This document shows, in pieces, positions 42,448-51,889 of a stretch of 64,000 bases of DNA. The stretch is taken from the NCBI RefSeq assembly GCF_027571405.1, contig NZ_CP092969.1, forward strand, positions 184,225 through 248,224. The letters are read 5' to 3'. Numbering within the stretch: the first letter of the stretch is position 1; every line of letters starts with the position of its first letter. Under the pieces are notes generated by a model. That model saw only the letters and a list, made by a program, of their open reading frames with translations. It did no database searches and was not told where the DNA came from. Both the position numbers and the translations under genes were made by a program. The DNA is from Methylocystis parvus OBBP (GTDB taxonomy: Bacteria; Pseudomonadota; Alphaproteobacteria; Rhizobiales; Beijerinckiaceae).

Positions 42448-45400
42448 TGCGCCAGCCGCACGCGGGCCGATGCGAGCACATCATCGACGATGCCATCAAG
42501 AATGGCGGGATCGATCAAGATATCACGCTTGCCGCGCAGCTCCTCAAAAAAGAAATCGTCGATGTCGTTCCGAATAATGTTCTCGACATCGCGATCGTAT
42601 TGCCAGCCGACTTTGCGACGCTTCTGCACAATCCGACTGATCTCCAGTGCGATTTCGGCGGCCAATTCGATATCACCGACACCAGCCTTTTCCAGATTAC
42701 GCTTCGCCAACCCCCAAAAGGCCTGGGCGTGACCATCGTCGCGAAGACGCGCCGGGGTTGGATCGGTTTCATCCTGCCGAGTTTGAACCTTGTCGCGCAA
42801 CTCCTTGACCGTCGAAAGATAGGTCAGATCGCTGATGCGTCCTTTGTGGAAATCGGCGATGGTGTCCCGAACGAGCTTTGAGAACTTTTCAAAGAAAATC
42901 GGGTCTTCATCCCATTTTTCCTCGATAGAACGAGTCAACTGATGCGCGATCGTGTCGGCAACCGACGCATCGCTCTCTGTTTTTTCCCGACGGCGTCCCT
43001 CGATCGCGATATCGTCGAAGATATTCAGCGGCTCGACCAGCGTGACAACGTCGCGCGCGATGACGTGCCGGTCCAGCAACTGGCGGATGCGTTTCTCATA
43101 ATCTCGCCAGTCTACGCGCTCTGCGAAGCGAAGGCTCACCGCGGCGCGCAGCGAAACGAACCGACCGAGATCGTCTTTCCATCGTTTTAGCAGCTCCGGT
43201 TTCGTCGCCTCGACAAAGGCTGGCGAGGCAAGCGCCACGGAAAAGGCGCGGGAAAACTCCGACAGGCGTGCGTAAAACTCGGCCCGAATCTCCTCATCGG
43301 CTAAGAGGCGAGCGTAGGCCTCGGCGTCGAAGCGGTTGGAAACGGATTTGAACACGTCGAGCAAGGCGGCATGGGCACCCGGCACCTTGCTCGCCTCGTC
43401 CCGAATAGCCGACACACTGCCGGCGATGTCCTCAGGGCTGAAGCCCTGGAGCGCGTCGTAACTGGCGAGCGCGTCACCAAGGTCCTTGAGGACACCCGTA
43501 TAGTCGATGATGAAGCCGAAGGGCTTATCCGGCGCGCCGTCCTCGTCGAAGACGCGGTTGACACGCGCGATAGCCTGCAACAGACCATGCTCCTTCAGGC
43601 GCCGAGCAACATAGAGGACGGTGTTGCGCGGCGCATCGAAACCGGTCAGCAGCTTGTCGACGACGATAATGATGTCCGGATCCGCTGGACCTTTGAACTG
43701 CTCGACGATGGTGCGGTTATAGGCGTCCTCGCCACCATAGCGCTCCATCATCTTACGCCAGAACGTCCGCACGAGATCGTCGTCGACCTCATCAACCTCG
43801 TCTTCGCTTTCACGCATTTCTGGAGCCGATATCACAACCTCTGTGGTCACGACACCGAATTCGTCGAAAAGCTTTTTGAGCAGAATCGCGGCCCGCTTCG
43901 ACGATGCCGCGAGCTGGCCCTTCAGACCCGTTCCTTTGAAGTTCGTCGAGAAGTGCTGACCGACATCGAAGGCGATGGACTGAAGCCGTGAATCCACGCC
44001 CTCAATCTCGCGTGCCCGGCTCATCTTGCGCTTTAGATCGGCACGCTGGTCGTCGGAAAGACCCCGCGTGTGGACCTCGAACCATCGATCAATCTGCGTC
44101 TCATCGACGTCGGTGACGACTTCCCGCCCTTCATAGAGTAGTGGCACCACCGCCTTGTCGGCAACGGCGTCACGCATAGAATAGGAGGGTTGAACAAGGT
44201 CGCCGAACTTGGCGAAGGTGCTCTTCTCCTTCTTGGCGATTGGCGTGCCGGTGAAGGCGATGAAGCAAGCGTTGGGCAGCACCTCGCGCATTCGAGCATG
44301 CAGACTGTCAAGATTGCCATACTGGCTGCGGTGACTCTCGTCCACCAGGACGAAGATGTCGAACGATGTATCGACGACCCGTCGTTTGTTCAGGCCTGCC
44401 CGGAACTTATGGATGAGCGTGGTGACGACTGGTGTCATTTCCTCGATCAGGGTGAGCAGATTCTCGCCTGTCGCCGCCCGCTTCGGCTCCTGGCCGGTGG
44501 CGCGGAAAGTCTTGGTGATCTGGTCATCGAGATCGGTCCGGTCCGTCACAATGACGATGCGCGCCTGCGGGCGCACCATGCCAATGGACTTGGCGAGCAT
44601 TACCATAGTCAAGCTCTTGCCTGAACCCTGGGTGTGCCAGACCACACCCCCCTTGCGTCGCCCGGCCGAGTCACGCTCCTCCGTCCGCTTCAGCAGGGTC
44701 TCGACCGTCGCCACCTGTTGATAGCGCGCCACCTTCTTTTGAGGCCCGTCAAACAACATGTAGCGTCGAACCAACCGCATGAACCGTTCCGGTCGGCAAA
44801 GCCCGATAATCGTTTCGTCGAGCGGCGTGACGAACCGATGCCGCTGCATCAAGCCGTCATGCCGCTTCATGTGCGCGGCAAAATCAAGCGCCACGCGTTT
44901 CCTCTCGACCGAATCGAGCTGACGGTTTACGACCTCTTCGGCGAAGCCAGGCGAGTCCTCGCGTTCCTTCCATACGCTCCAAAGTTTTCGGGGCGTTCCC
45001 ACTGTGCCGTATCGCGGATCGTAGCTGTTAGCCGCTAGCAAGAGTTGTGCGGAGTAGAAGAGAGCGGGTACGCCTTCACCCAACTTCTGATTACGAATCT
45101 GCTGGCTGACGCCTTGATCGGCGGCGACATGCGAGGCTTTGACCTCGATGACGCCTAGGGGAATCCCGTTGACGAAAAGCACGAGATCAATCCGGATCGT
45201 CGGACCGCCCGGTTCGCTCACCGTGTATTCGCTGGTCACTTGAAATGTGTTGGCTCGCCAGTCAATCCAATCGATAAAATTAAAAGGCCGCTCTCGCGAC
45301 GTTGCACCGATAGTTTGCGGCAAGGCGATGCCGAGCATCAGATCATCAGTCATCCGTTCATTGGCGCGCACCACGCCCTCGGGGACACGATCGGAGAGGC

Positions 45401-45647
45401 GTCGAATGGCGGCATCGATGTTCGCCTCAGAGAAAGAATGCGCTCGTCCATCAACGTGAATGCGGTTGATGCGCGCCAGATCAGCCCGGAGCTGGGTCTC
45501 GAGAAAAGGCAGAGTCCGCCTCCCGTCGCGCCATTGATCGGCCTCGGCCCTGGTAACATACCGCCAGCCGCAGTTGATCAGCGTGTGCAGGGCTTGAATC
45601 TGCGCGCCGCCCGCCTCTGAGGTGGTGAATTGGGGCGGACGGTTCAC
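42444..45647 (-). CDS. hsdR: Type I restriction enzyme R subunit
   Basis: A 1067-residue motor-nuclease. The N-terminal nuclease site is PTIRIDLVLFVNGIPLGVIE plus VKA (residues about 148-172). The SF2 translocase has Walker A TQGSGKSLTMVMLAK, motif II VDESHRSQYGNL and FTGTPIAKKE, and a later DKLLTGFDAPRNTVLYVARR. It pulls DNA through the enzyme and cleaves unmodified sites. The GTG start overlaps the kinase stop (GTGA). The C-terminal helical domain binds the methylase core. Confidence 0.95.
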   Translation of the reverse strand: MNRPPQFTTSEAGGAQIQALHTLINCGWRYVTRAEADQWRDGRRTLPFLETQLRADLARINRIHVDGRAHSFSEANIDAAIRRLSDRVPEGVVRANERMTDDLMLGIALPQTIGATSRERPFNFIDWIDWRANTFQVTSEYTVSEPGGPTIRIDLVLFVNGIPLGVIEVKASHVAADQGVSQQIRNQKLGEGVPALFYSAQLLLAANSYDPRYGTVGTPRKLWSVWKEREDSPGFAEEVVNRQLDSVERKRVALDFAAHMKRHDGLMQRHRFVTPLDETIIGLCRPERFMRLVRRYMLFDGPQKKVARYQQVATVETLLKRTEERDSAGRRKGGVVWHTQGSGKSLTMVMLAKSIGMVRPQARIVIVTDRTDLDDQITKTFRATGQEPKRAATGENLLTLIEEMTPVVTTLIHKFRAGLNKRRVVDTSFDIFVLVDESHRSQYGNLDSLHARMREVLPNACFIAFTGTPIAKKEKSTFAKFGDLVQPSYSMRDAVADKAVVPLLYEGREVVTDVDETQIDRWFEVHTRGLSDDQRADLKRKMSRAREIEGVDSRLQSIAFDVGQHFSTNFKGTGLKGQLAASSKRAAILLKKLFDEFGVVTTEVVISAPEMRESEDEVDEVDDDLVRTFWRKMMERYGGEDAYNRTIVEQFKGPADPDIIIVVDKLLTGFDAPRNTVLYVARRLKEHGLLQAIARVNRVFDEDGAPDKPFGFIIDYTGVLKDLGDALASYDALQGFSPEDIAGSVSAIRDEASKVPGAHAALLDVFKSVSNRFDAEAYARLLADEEIRAEFYARLSEFSRAFSVALASPAFVEATKPELLKRWKDDLGRFVSLRAAVSLRFAERVDWRDYEKRIRQLLDRHVIARDVVTLVEPLNIFDDIAIEGRRREKTESDASVADTIAHQLTRSIEEKWDEDPIFFEKFSKLVRDTIADFHKGRISDLTYLSTVKELRDKVQTRQDETDPTPARLRDDGHAQAFWGLAKRNLEKAGVGDIELAAEIALEISRIVQKRRKVGWQYDRDVENIIRNDIDDFFFEELRGKRDILIDPAILDGIVDDVLASARVRLAQ

Positions 45648-46723
45648 GTAACTATCCCTTCGACGACTGCCTTAATAAAAGAAGTCTCGAGCTTCGTTGC
45701 CCCCGCGTTGGTCAGGTTTTTCTCGGTGAACTGAGACACTCTTGTTTCGCGACCGGAAGCCGAATTCCTCTTGAAGGCAGTGAATGACGCATTTGCGCAT
45801 CCCGCCACGACATGTTCGAAACGATACGTATGCTTCGCGTCCACGCCCGTGAGGCCGCCGGACACGTCCAGCGTCCAATGTCCGGGGAAGGACAGTTTTT
45901 CGAGGGCGCGTCTCATTTCCAGTGCCGACTGAAAACGCCTTGTGGGGTCCGGATCAATGGAAGTCAGAACGGCTCTGCAAACAGCATTGGGGATGTAGGC
46001 TGGAAAATCGGTCCGCGTGATCAGCTTGCCTTTCACCAATGCGTCAGCATAAGCGGCAAGCCCTAGCGAATGGAATTTTGCTTCCAGCGTTCCCAAGCCC
46101 ACGAGCAAACGAAACAAGGTCAGCCCGGTCTGGAAAATGTCGGTCCGCGCTTCAATGCCATTGCCCGCAACCGTTTCTGGCGCCGCGTGGAGAACATACC
46201 AACTCGACGGCTGAACAGGCGCTCCGGTAGGCGAAATTCCTACGATCCCATAATCCGCTAGCTTCGCCTGCCCATGCTGACCGCGCAAGATGTTTTGCGG
46301 CTTCACATCGTTATGGAAAAAGTTGTGCGAATGCAGATGCTCCAGCCCTTGGAGCATATCGATGATGGTGCGTAGCGCCATCGGCAGTGGAAGAAAATTA
46401 ACTGGATTCGCTAGCGTCGTAATCGATCCATCCGGGAAATAATCCATTGCGATAACGACCTTTCCATCGGTCGCAACGTCAGCTTGATGAACCCGAACCA
46501 GATTATTGTGTGTGAAGGCATGACCGACCTGAGCTTCACGCAAGCGTTGATCGATGCCAATTCCAGAATTCAGAATTTTGATCGCATATTGATGATTAAC
46601 CGCCTGGTCTTGGGCGAGCCACACTTCGCCGAACGCCCCACGGCCGATTGGCTGCATGAGGCGGTATTTGTTGTAAAACGTCGTGCCATTGGTAATCGGC
46701 AGCGCGAGCGGGGCAAGGCTCAT
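45644..46723 (-). CDS. Serine/threonine protein kinase within the RM operon
   Basis: The ATG at 46723, overlapping the previous stop by ATGA, gives 359 residues. It is a complete Hanks-type kinase. The glycine loop is IGRGAFGEV (from about residue 26). The lysine is in AIKIL (Lys49) with Glu63. The catalytic loop is HNDVKPQN (Asp139) and the metal site DYG (Asp157). HND and DYG replace HRD and DFG, but the catalytic residues are present. An APE-like segment (HAAPETVAG) follows. The last 90 residues hold an extra region (GHWTLDVSGGLTGVDAKHTY). It lies between hsdS and hsdR with a RuvC-like partner, so it could control restriction. Confidence 0.85.
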   Translation of the reverse strand: MSLAPLALPITNGTTFYNKYRLMQPIGRGAFGEVWLAQDQAVNHQYAIKILNSGIGIDQRLREAQVGHAFTHNNLVRVHQADVATDGKVVIAMDYFPDGSITTLANPVNFLPLPMALRTIIDMLQGLEHLHSHNFFHNDVKPQNILRGQHGQAKLADYGIVGISPTGAPVQPSSWYVLHAAPETVAGNGIEARTDIFQTGLTLFRLLVGLGTLEAKFHSLGLAAYADALVKGKLITRTDFPAYIPNAVCRAVLTSIDPDPTRRFQSALEMRRALEKLSFPGHWTLDVSGGLTGVDAKHTYRFEHVVAGCANASFTAFKRNSASGRETRVSQFTEKNLTNAGATKLETSFIKAVVEGIVT

Positions 46724-47181
46724 GGGTTCTTGGCCCCCCACCATGCGGCAATGATGGCGTCAGCCATTTTGCTATTCCAGTAGCGCGTTGTTTGCCCGAC
46801 CCTTTGAATAGCGTGGTCACGTACCTGAGCGCTCGTTGTCCCGAGCGAGGCATAAATTTTGGTGACGACTGGCTTATTGTGCAGCCCGCAGTAAAGCAGC
46901 AACGCGGCTTCTTGATAGGAGGCCGTGCGCTTAGCGCCGTTATCGCCCTGTGTGAACTCGCCCTTCTTGATGACGACTCTAGCGATGTCGGGATGCGCAT
47001 GAAAAATGCGCTCGAATTCGCGATAGAGCCACGTCACCTTCGCGGCGTCCTCGGTGCAATCGGCGGGGAAACAGAGCCTGCTCTCCTCCGATACGTTTAA
47101 CAATATCATCGCGGTTGTCGCGCCATCGACAAGGGCATAGCGCGGCGTGGTGGGATCGCTTCTGAAACCAAGAATTTTCAT
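46720..47181 (-). CDS. RuvC/RNase H-like protein within the RM operon
   Basis: A 153-residue protein. The first strand KILGFRSDPTTPRYALVDG, an acidic second motif VVIKKGEFTQGDNGAKRTAS with Glu75, Glu91 in YQEAALLL, and Asp141 in MADAIIAAW follow the spacing of RuvC-like resolvases and DUF3010-type proteins. The first aspartate of classical RuvC is replaced or shifted (GFRSDP). It overlaps hsdS and the kinase gene by 4 nt each, so it belongs to this operon. A nuclease or a nucleic-acid sensor paired with the kinase is possible; I know no described system with this pair. Confidence 0.65.
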   Translation of the reverse strand: MKILGFRSDPTTPRYALVDGATTAMILLNVSEESRLCFPADCTEDAAKVTWLYREFERIFHAHPDIARVVIKKGEFTQGDNGAKRTASYQEAALLLYCGLHNKPVVTKIYASLGTTSAQVRDHAIQRVGQTTRYWNSKMADAIIAAWWGAKNP

Positions 47182-48320
47182 TGAAATTTCTCTCCGAGAG
47201 GCCGTTCGCCGGTCAGCAGGTTTTGCATCAGGCCCCGCTTTTGGGTGCGAAGGGCTGCCAAGCGGGCTTCGAGCTGGTTCATCTCCGCGTCGAACGACGC
47301 AAGCAGGTTACCGGCTGTGCGACGGGCATTGTTGCCAATGAGGAAGATTGGAAAATCTTCGATGAACGCGGCAGGTACGCGCCGTTGACCCGCGCTTCCC
47401 GTCATTTGGCGCTCGCCTGCAATTCGAAATGCGCGTGTAAGCGTGACTTGGTGGAGGTAATCGGCATCAGCAGGATTGTGTGGCCGAATGACATGGAACT
47501 CAGTCGTTCCAAAGCCGACGCCATTGGTTAGGCCGCGCGCCAATGCCCCTTTGCCGTTCTCGAAACAGGGCGTGATTTTTGCAACTAGAATGTCACCATT
47601 GGCAAATTGTGTGTAGCCGTTGCCTAGCTCTCCACGAACGCGATCTGACTTGGTCGCAAGAGCGCCCGTTTCGGACACATCTTCCATTCCGACGAATGAT
47701 ACTACCGTATCAGCGCTGACCTTTGTGTTTCTGGGATTGACGTCGGCCAAGTCGTGAACAAATCCACGTTTCGCGCTCAAATCGAAGAGCACGCGCCCGA
47801 CGACCGCACTCTTACGCCGCCGCTTAGCCGCGATCAGGCGTTCGGTCTGTTCGATGGCTTGATCCCACGCATCGAGCACAACGACGATGCGGCGTTGTTG
47901 CTCAAGTGAGGGGGGCGCTATCGGAATTTCGGCAAAGGCGTCGAAATAGAGCCGCAAACGATCCTCTGTCAGGCCGTGTGAATAGGCCCAGAACAGATGG
48001 ATCATGCGCGCCGATTTGAACCAATGATACGCAAAGCGGCTGTCGATGCCGGGCTTTGGCGCAAGAACCACATAGGCCGGGCTGACAATGCCGTCGTCTT
48101 TCGCAAGACCGCAGGCGCCTTGCCACATGCGCATCATGTTGTAGGCGATATCGCCCGCTTTCACGAGCAAATGCTGATCTGGCCGGAGAGCGGACTCGGT
48201 GCGGCGTTCCATGTCATCACGCAGAACAAGACTATCGTTCATCGTCACCGACATGACAGGCAATCCTGCGCGGCCTGGTTCCTGCCGATTGCTGAAGAAG
48301 TCGCCCAGATGTGCGGCCAT
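47178..48320 (-). CDS. hsdS: Type I restriction specificity subunit
   Basis: A 380-residue protein with two target-recognition domains, each followed by a helical spacer: PPSLEQQRRIVVVLDAWDQA after the first, and ARRTAGNLLASFDAEMNQLE plus LTGERPL after the second. It sets the DNA sequence for methylation and restriction. The first domain begins abruptly (MAAHLGDFFSNRQEPGRAGL), slightly shorter than usual. Overlaps: one base with the GIY-YIG gene, 4 nt with the RuvC-like gene. Confidence 0.92.
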   Translation of the reverse strand: MAAHLGDFFSNRQEPGRAGLPVMSVTMNDSLVLRDDMERRTESALRPDQHLLVKAGDIAYNMMRMWQGACGLAKDDGIVSPAYVVLAPKPGIDSRFAYHWFKSARMIHLFWAYSHGLTEDRLRLYFDAFAEIPIAPPSLEQQRRIVVVLDAWDQAIEQTERLIAAKRRRKSAVVGRVLFDLSAKRGFVHDLADVNPRNTKVSADTVVSFVGMEDVSETGALATKSDRVRGELGNGYTQFANGDILVAKITPCFENGKGALARGLTNGVGFGTTEFHVIRPHNPADADYLHQVTLTRAFRIAGERQMTGSAGQRRVPAAFIEDFPIFLIGNNARRTAGNLLASFDAEMNQLEARLAALRTQKRGLMQNLLTGERPLGEKFQ

Positions 48321-49270
48321 CAGTGCTGCGCCCCTTCATCCAATTGAGAGGCCCGCCACTCGCCATAGCGCTGACCTGTATCCTTGTGGCGCCAGAATTC
48401 GCGGCCGTTGACATTGCCGCCGAACACGACCGATCCGGCTCCTGACGGCGTGTCGAAGGGCACATCTTTTGTGAAGCGCAGCCGCTCACCGTCGTCGCTG
48501 CTTACCAGCGCTCCCGCTTCCATCAATTCACGGCGCTTGCGACGCACATGGTCGCCTGCGCTGGCGTTTTCCCGCACTCTGGCTTGAGACCCTTCGAGAA
48601 CGACAAACTCGTCCCCTGATTCCCGCGCCCGCGCCTCGGCTCCCCCCTCGCGCGAGACGAATTCCGGCAACGCCTTGGCAAGCATTTCGGGTGTCCCGCT
48701 GGGCTGCTGCGGCGGGCCCGCCTCCTGTCCCGCAGGCCGCAGAATGTCAAAACCCAGAACGGGGAGTAGTATTTCGATCTCGTCCAGCACTCGCTCCATA
48801 TCGGCGATTTCCGGCTCTGGCAGGCCGCGAAACGGCGGCTCCGTGCCATTGACGAGCTTCGCCCGGCCCGCTTTGCGAATGGCGGCGATGATGCGGCCTT
48901 CAAGATAGCGCCCATGCGCCTTGGTTAGATTCTCGTCCTTGGAGACGACCAGTACCGCGCGGGTGAAGAACTCTTTCGCCTCATCCGCGTCATGGGCGGC
49001 AAGACGGGTCTTCACCTGATCGCCCTCTCCGACATAGACGAGCTGGCGCCCCGGCAAATCCGGGTCCGGCCCTGCCAGAAGATAAACGCCGGTGCGCGTC
49101 GCCTCTTCCCGGCGGATCAGCTCCGGCAGAGCCGTGCGCGAGGCAAAGGCCGCGCGAACCGACGATATGCCCAGCTCCGCCGTGATGACGCCCGATGGCG
49201 TGCCATCGACCAGATAGAGCTTCAGGGTGCGTCCACGCCGGGACGCCGCGCGCGAGGGAGCCTCAGACAT
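48320..49270 (-). CDS. GIY-YIG nuclease with DUF4357 domain
   Basis: A 316-residue protein. The GIY-YIG core appears as TGVYLLAGPDPDLPGRQLVY and VGEGDQVKTRLAAHD, with GRYLEGRIIAAIRKAG supplying the glutamate. The C-terminal DUF4357 region (LMEAGALVSSDDGERLRFTK, EFWRHKDTGQRYGEWR) is usual in proteins that travel with type I RM systems. Its role there is unknown; possible functions are nicking or control of DNA ends. It overlaps hsdM by 8 nt. Confidence 0.85.
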   Translation of the reverse strand: MSEAPSRAASRRGRTLKLYLVDGTPSGVITAELGISSVRAAFASRTALPELIRREEATRTGVYLLAGPDPDLPGRQLVYVGEGDQVKTRLAAHDADEAKEFFTRAVLVVSKDENLTKAHGRYLEGRIIAAIRKAGRAKLVNGTEPPFRGLPEPEIADMERVLDEIEILLPVLGFDILRPAGQEAGPPQQPSGTPEMLAKALPEFVSREGGAEARARESGDEFVVLEGSQARVRENASAGDHVRRKRRELMEAGALVSSDDGERLRFTKDVPFDTPSGAGSVVFGGNVNGREFWRHKDTGQRYGEWRASQLDEGAQH

Positions 49271-50831
49271 CGATGCCCAACTCCTTCAGGTAGGAGTTCA
49301 TCTTCTTCCGGGTTTCTGCGAGCTGGGTTTCGAGGGCGCGGATTTCGTTCTGCACGGCCTGGAGATCGACCTCAGGCTCGGGTTCGAACGTATCGACGTA
49401 GCGCGGAATGTTGAGGTTGAAGCCATTCGCCTCGATCTCCTCTAACGTCGCCTCATGGGAATAACGTTCGATCACGGCCCGGCGGCGATAGGTGTCGACC
49501 ATCTTATCGACGTTCTCATCGGTCAGCCGGTTTTGCTTCTTTCCGGGCTCGAAGTTGCGGCTGGCGTCGATGAAGAGAATGTTCCGTTCGTGCGACCTGA
49601 GGCCACCGGACTCGCGCGCCTTGTCGAACACCATGATGCAGACCGGGATGCCGGTGGTCGGGAAGAGCTGCGCCGGCAGACCGATGACCGCGTCGAGCAG
49701 ATTGTCGCGGATCAGCTTTTCGCGAATCTTACCCTCGGCGCCAGAGCGGAACAGGACGCCATGCGGGGCGACGACCGCCATGCGTCCGACCGTCGGCCGG
49801 GTGATCGCCAGCATGTGCAGGATGAAGGCATAGTCGCCGCGGCTCTTGGGCGGCATGTGGGGGGTGAAGCGCTTATAGGGGTCCGGGAGCGCGTTGCCTT
49901 CCGAGTCCGTATTGCCCCACCATTTGTCCAGGCTGAACGGCGGATTGGCGACCACCACATCGAAGCGCATTAAATGATCGCTTTCGATCAGCGTCGGCGA
50001 GTTGAGTGTGTCGCACCAGTCGATACGCGCGTTATCCTGGGCGTGTAGCAACATGTTGAGCCGCGCCAACGAGCGCGTGCTGCCGTTCGATTCCTGGCCG
50101 AAGAGTTGGAAGTTTCCATCCAGCACCTCCTCGCCCGCGCGCAGCAGCAGCGACCCCGAGCCGCAGGCAGGATCGCAAATGCGATCCCCGGACTTTGGAT
50201 GCGCCAGCTTGGCCACGACCTCCGACACCTTGCGCGGCGTGAAGAACTCACCCGCCTTCTTGCCGGCATCCGACGCGAAACGCTCGATCAGGAAGATGTA
50301 GGCGTCACCCAGAATGTCCTCGGAGGTGTCGGACAGGTCGAGGCCCGGCTTGGCGAAGTCCTCCAACAGCGTCTTCAATCGGCGATTGCGATCCTTCGTC
50401 TGGCCCAAGTTGGTTTCGGAGTTGAAGTCGATCGCGCGGAAAAGACCACCGAGCTTGCCCTCGTTGGCTTTCTCTATGGCGTCCAAGACGATGTTGATCA
50501 GCTCGCCGATATTATCGCGCGCCCGGCGTTCATGGAGGCTGTAGAAATCGCCGAGGAAGCTCTCCTCCACCTCATTGGTCTTGCTGTTTTTCAGCTCGAC
50601 CATCGGCAGCTTGAAGCGCTCGCGATCAAGGCGGCGTTGAATGCGAAGTTCGTCGCTGCCGTACTCACTGCGGAACTCTTCGAGGTGCTTTCGACGCACA
50701 TCGCTGATATACTTGAGGAAGAGAGCAGTAAGGACATAGTCCTTGTATTGGGTCGCGTCGACGGCGCCGCGGAACGTGTCGCACGCGCGCCAGACCGCAG
50801 AGAGAATATCGTCTTTTTGAAGGGCGGTCAC
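49263..50831 (-). CDS. hsdM: Type I restriction DNA methyltransferase M subunit
   Basis: A 522-residue N6-adenine methyltransferase. The S-adenosylmethionine motif is DPACGSGSLLLRAGEE (about residue 222) and the catalytic motif is NPPFSLDKWWG (about residue 298). The N-terminal HsdM helical domain (FRGAVDATQYKDYVLTALFL) is intact. With HsdS it modifies host DNA, and with HsdR it forms the restriction complex. The start codon follows the half-size hsdS gene by 9 bp. Confidence 0.95.
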   Translation of the reverse strand: MTALQKDDILSAVWRACDTFRGAVDATQYKDYVLTALFLKYISDVRRKHLEEFRSEYGSDELRIQRRLDRERFKLPMVELKNSKTNEVEESFLGDFYSLHERRARDNIGELINIVLDAIEKANEGKLGGLFRAIDFNSETNLGQTKDRNRRLKTLLEDFAKPGLDLSDTSEDILGDAYIFLIERFASDAGKKAGEFFTPRKVSEVVAKLAHPKSGDRICDPACGSGSLLLRAGEEVLDGNFQLFGQESNGSTRSLARLNMLLHAQDNARIDWCDTLNSPTLIESDHLMRFDVVVANPPFSLDKWWGNTDSEGNALPDPYKRFTPHMPPKSRGDYAFILHMLAITRPTVGRMAVVAPHGVLFRSGAEGKIREKLIRDNLLDAVIGLPAQLFPTTGIPVCIMVFDKARESGGLRSHERNILFIDASRNFEPGKKQNRLTDENVDKMVDTYRRRAVIERYSHEATLEEIEANGFNLNIPRYVDTFEPEPEVDLQAVQNEIRALETQLAETRKKMNSYLKELGIDV

Positions 50832-50840
50832 GGAGATCTC

Positions 50841-51419
50841 CTAAGAATTCTGGCGCTGGTTTACAGCACGGATGGCGCGCGCGATGGCCTCTCGACCAAG
50901 AATGGAGTTGAGATCGGCTAGCCGTTTCAGCAGCCTATCCTCATCATTGAAGGACTCCGCCAGTTCCGCGATCAGCCGCTGCTGAGGTAAGGGCGGGAGG
51001 GGAATTGGCACGTTCTCCAGAGCATCCTTTGGAAGTCGAGCAAGACCACTTCCCTGCTTGCCGCCAGCGAACAAAACTTGAGTTGCAGGAAGTTCGAGAA
51101 CGGCCACGAGATAGCCTGGGGCGACTTTCGAGACATCGGGACGAACGAGATAGAGATCCAGCGACACGAACGCTCCCAACATTCCAGGTGTCGCGAGACA
51201 AACGTCCGTCGCAGCGCCGCGCGCACCGATAATCAAATCCCCATCCTCGATTGGGAGGGCTCGCGCAACCGTCGGCGCTTCTCCGGCAGCCAGCACGGGC
51301 TTGCGTCCGGCCTTCAGGTCCGACAGATCAGACAGCCGCACGAAGCGCGCAGTCCCGCCATCGGCCTCTTGGACCGTCACCCCCGAAAATGTGCTGGCAA
51401 TTTTCCTGAGTTCGAGCAT
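50841..51419 (-). CDS. Half-size type I specificity protein
   Basis: A 192-residue protein with one target-recognition domain (MLELRKIASTFSGVTVQEAD, EDGDLIIGARGAATDVCLAT) and one spacer helix (PLPQQRLIAELAESFNDEDR), i.e. half of a normal HsdS. It starts the operon, before hsdM. Half-S proteins can dimerise to recognise palindromic-type split sites or pair with HsdM as an alternative specificity. So this operon may code for two specificities. The complete frame and good spacing argue against simple decay. Confidence 0.8.
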   Translation of the reverse strand: MLELRKIASTFSGVTVQEADGGTARFVRLSDLSDLKAGRKPVLAAGEAPTVARALPIEDGDLIIGARGAATDVCLATPGMLGAFVSLDLYLVRPDVSKVAPGYLVAVLELPATQVLFAGGKQGSGLARLPKDALENVPIPLPPLPQQRLIAELAESFNDEDRLLKRLADLNSILGREAIARAIRAVNQRQNS

Positions 51420-51831
51420 GTCTCAAACTAGGAAAAACTCCGAAAGCTGTCAATATCTCAATTCGAGACGTCCTCCAACTATATTTCTCCAGCACTCGAC
51501 GCTCCGCCACTCCACCGAAGAGCGCGCATCGGCTGCCAAGCGCGCTTGTAGCGGTAGCTTGAGCGCATAGGAGCGGCTCAGGAGGACGGAACTCTCTGCG
51601 AGGTCAGGACGGGTAATTGGAAAGTCAACGGGCCGTTGATTGGAGGCTTGTGGGCCTCGATTTGGAAGTGTGGGTGGGAGAAAGACTTTCTTCGTCTCGC
51701 GCATAAGATCATGAATTTACGTCATATCTGCCTGTCTTTCTATAATTCTGCAGGCATGTGCTCATCCTGGGCAAGGGTGGCCTGCCGAAGCCCTCAGGCG
51801 AAGCCCGAGAGTTAGAGAGGAGGCAAAGCTT
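51420..51831. other. Intergenic: divergent control region of the RM operon
   Basis: No supported gene. It must hold the RM promoter near 51430-51500. A segment from 51808 (AGAGAGGAGGC) begins the first GAGAGAGAG-type leader of the next region. Confidence 0.4.
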
Positions 51832-51878
51832 CACGACGGGCGGGTAGGCGAGAGAGAGGCTCCCGCGCGCCCGTCGTG
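51832..51878 (+). promoter_or_regulatory. GAGAGAGAG hairpin leader, copy 1
   Basis: Perfect 10-bp stem CACGACGGGC 51832-51841 / GCCCGTCGTG 51869-51878, enclosing AGGCGAGAGAGAGGCT (51846-51861). It ends 11 nt before the ATG at 51890. An upstream GCCC (51803-51806) could pair with the 5' arm instead. Confidence 0.55.
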
Positions 51879-51889
51879 GAGGCTCGCTC

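Noticed and set aside
51450..51704. An 84-codon minus-strand frame upstream of the RM operon
   Set aside because: No ribosome-binding site or recognisable feature; composition looks like intergenic translation.
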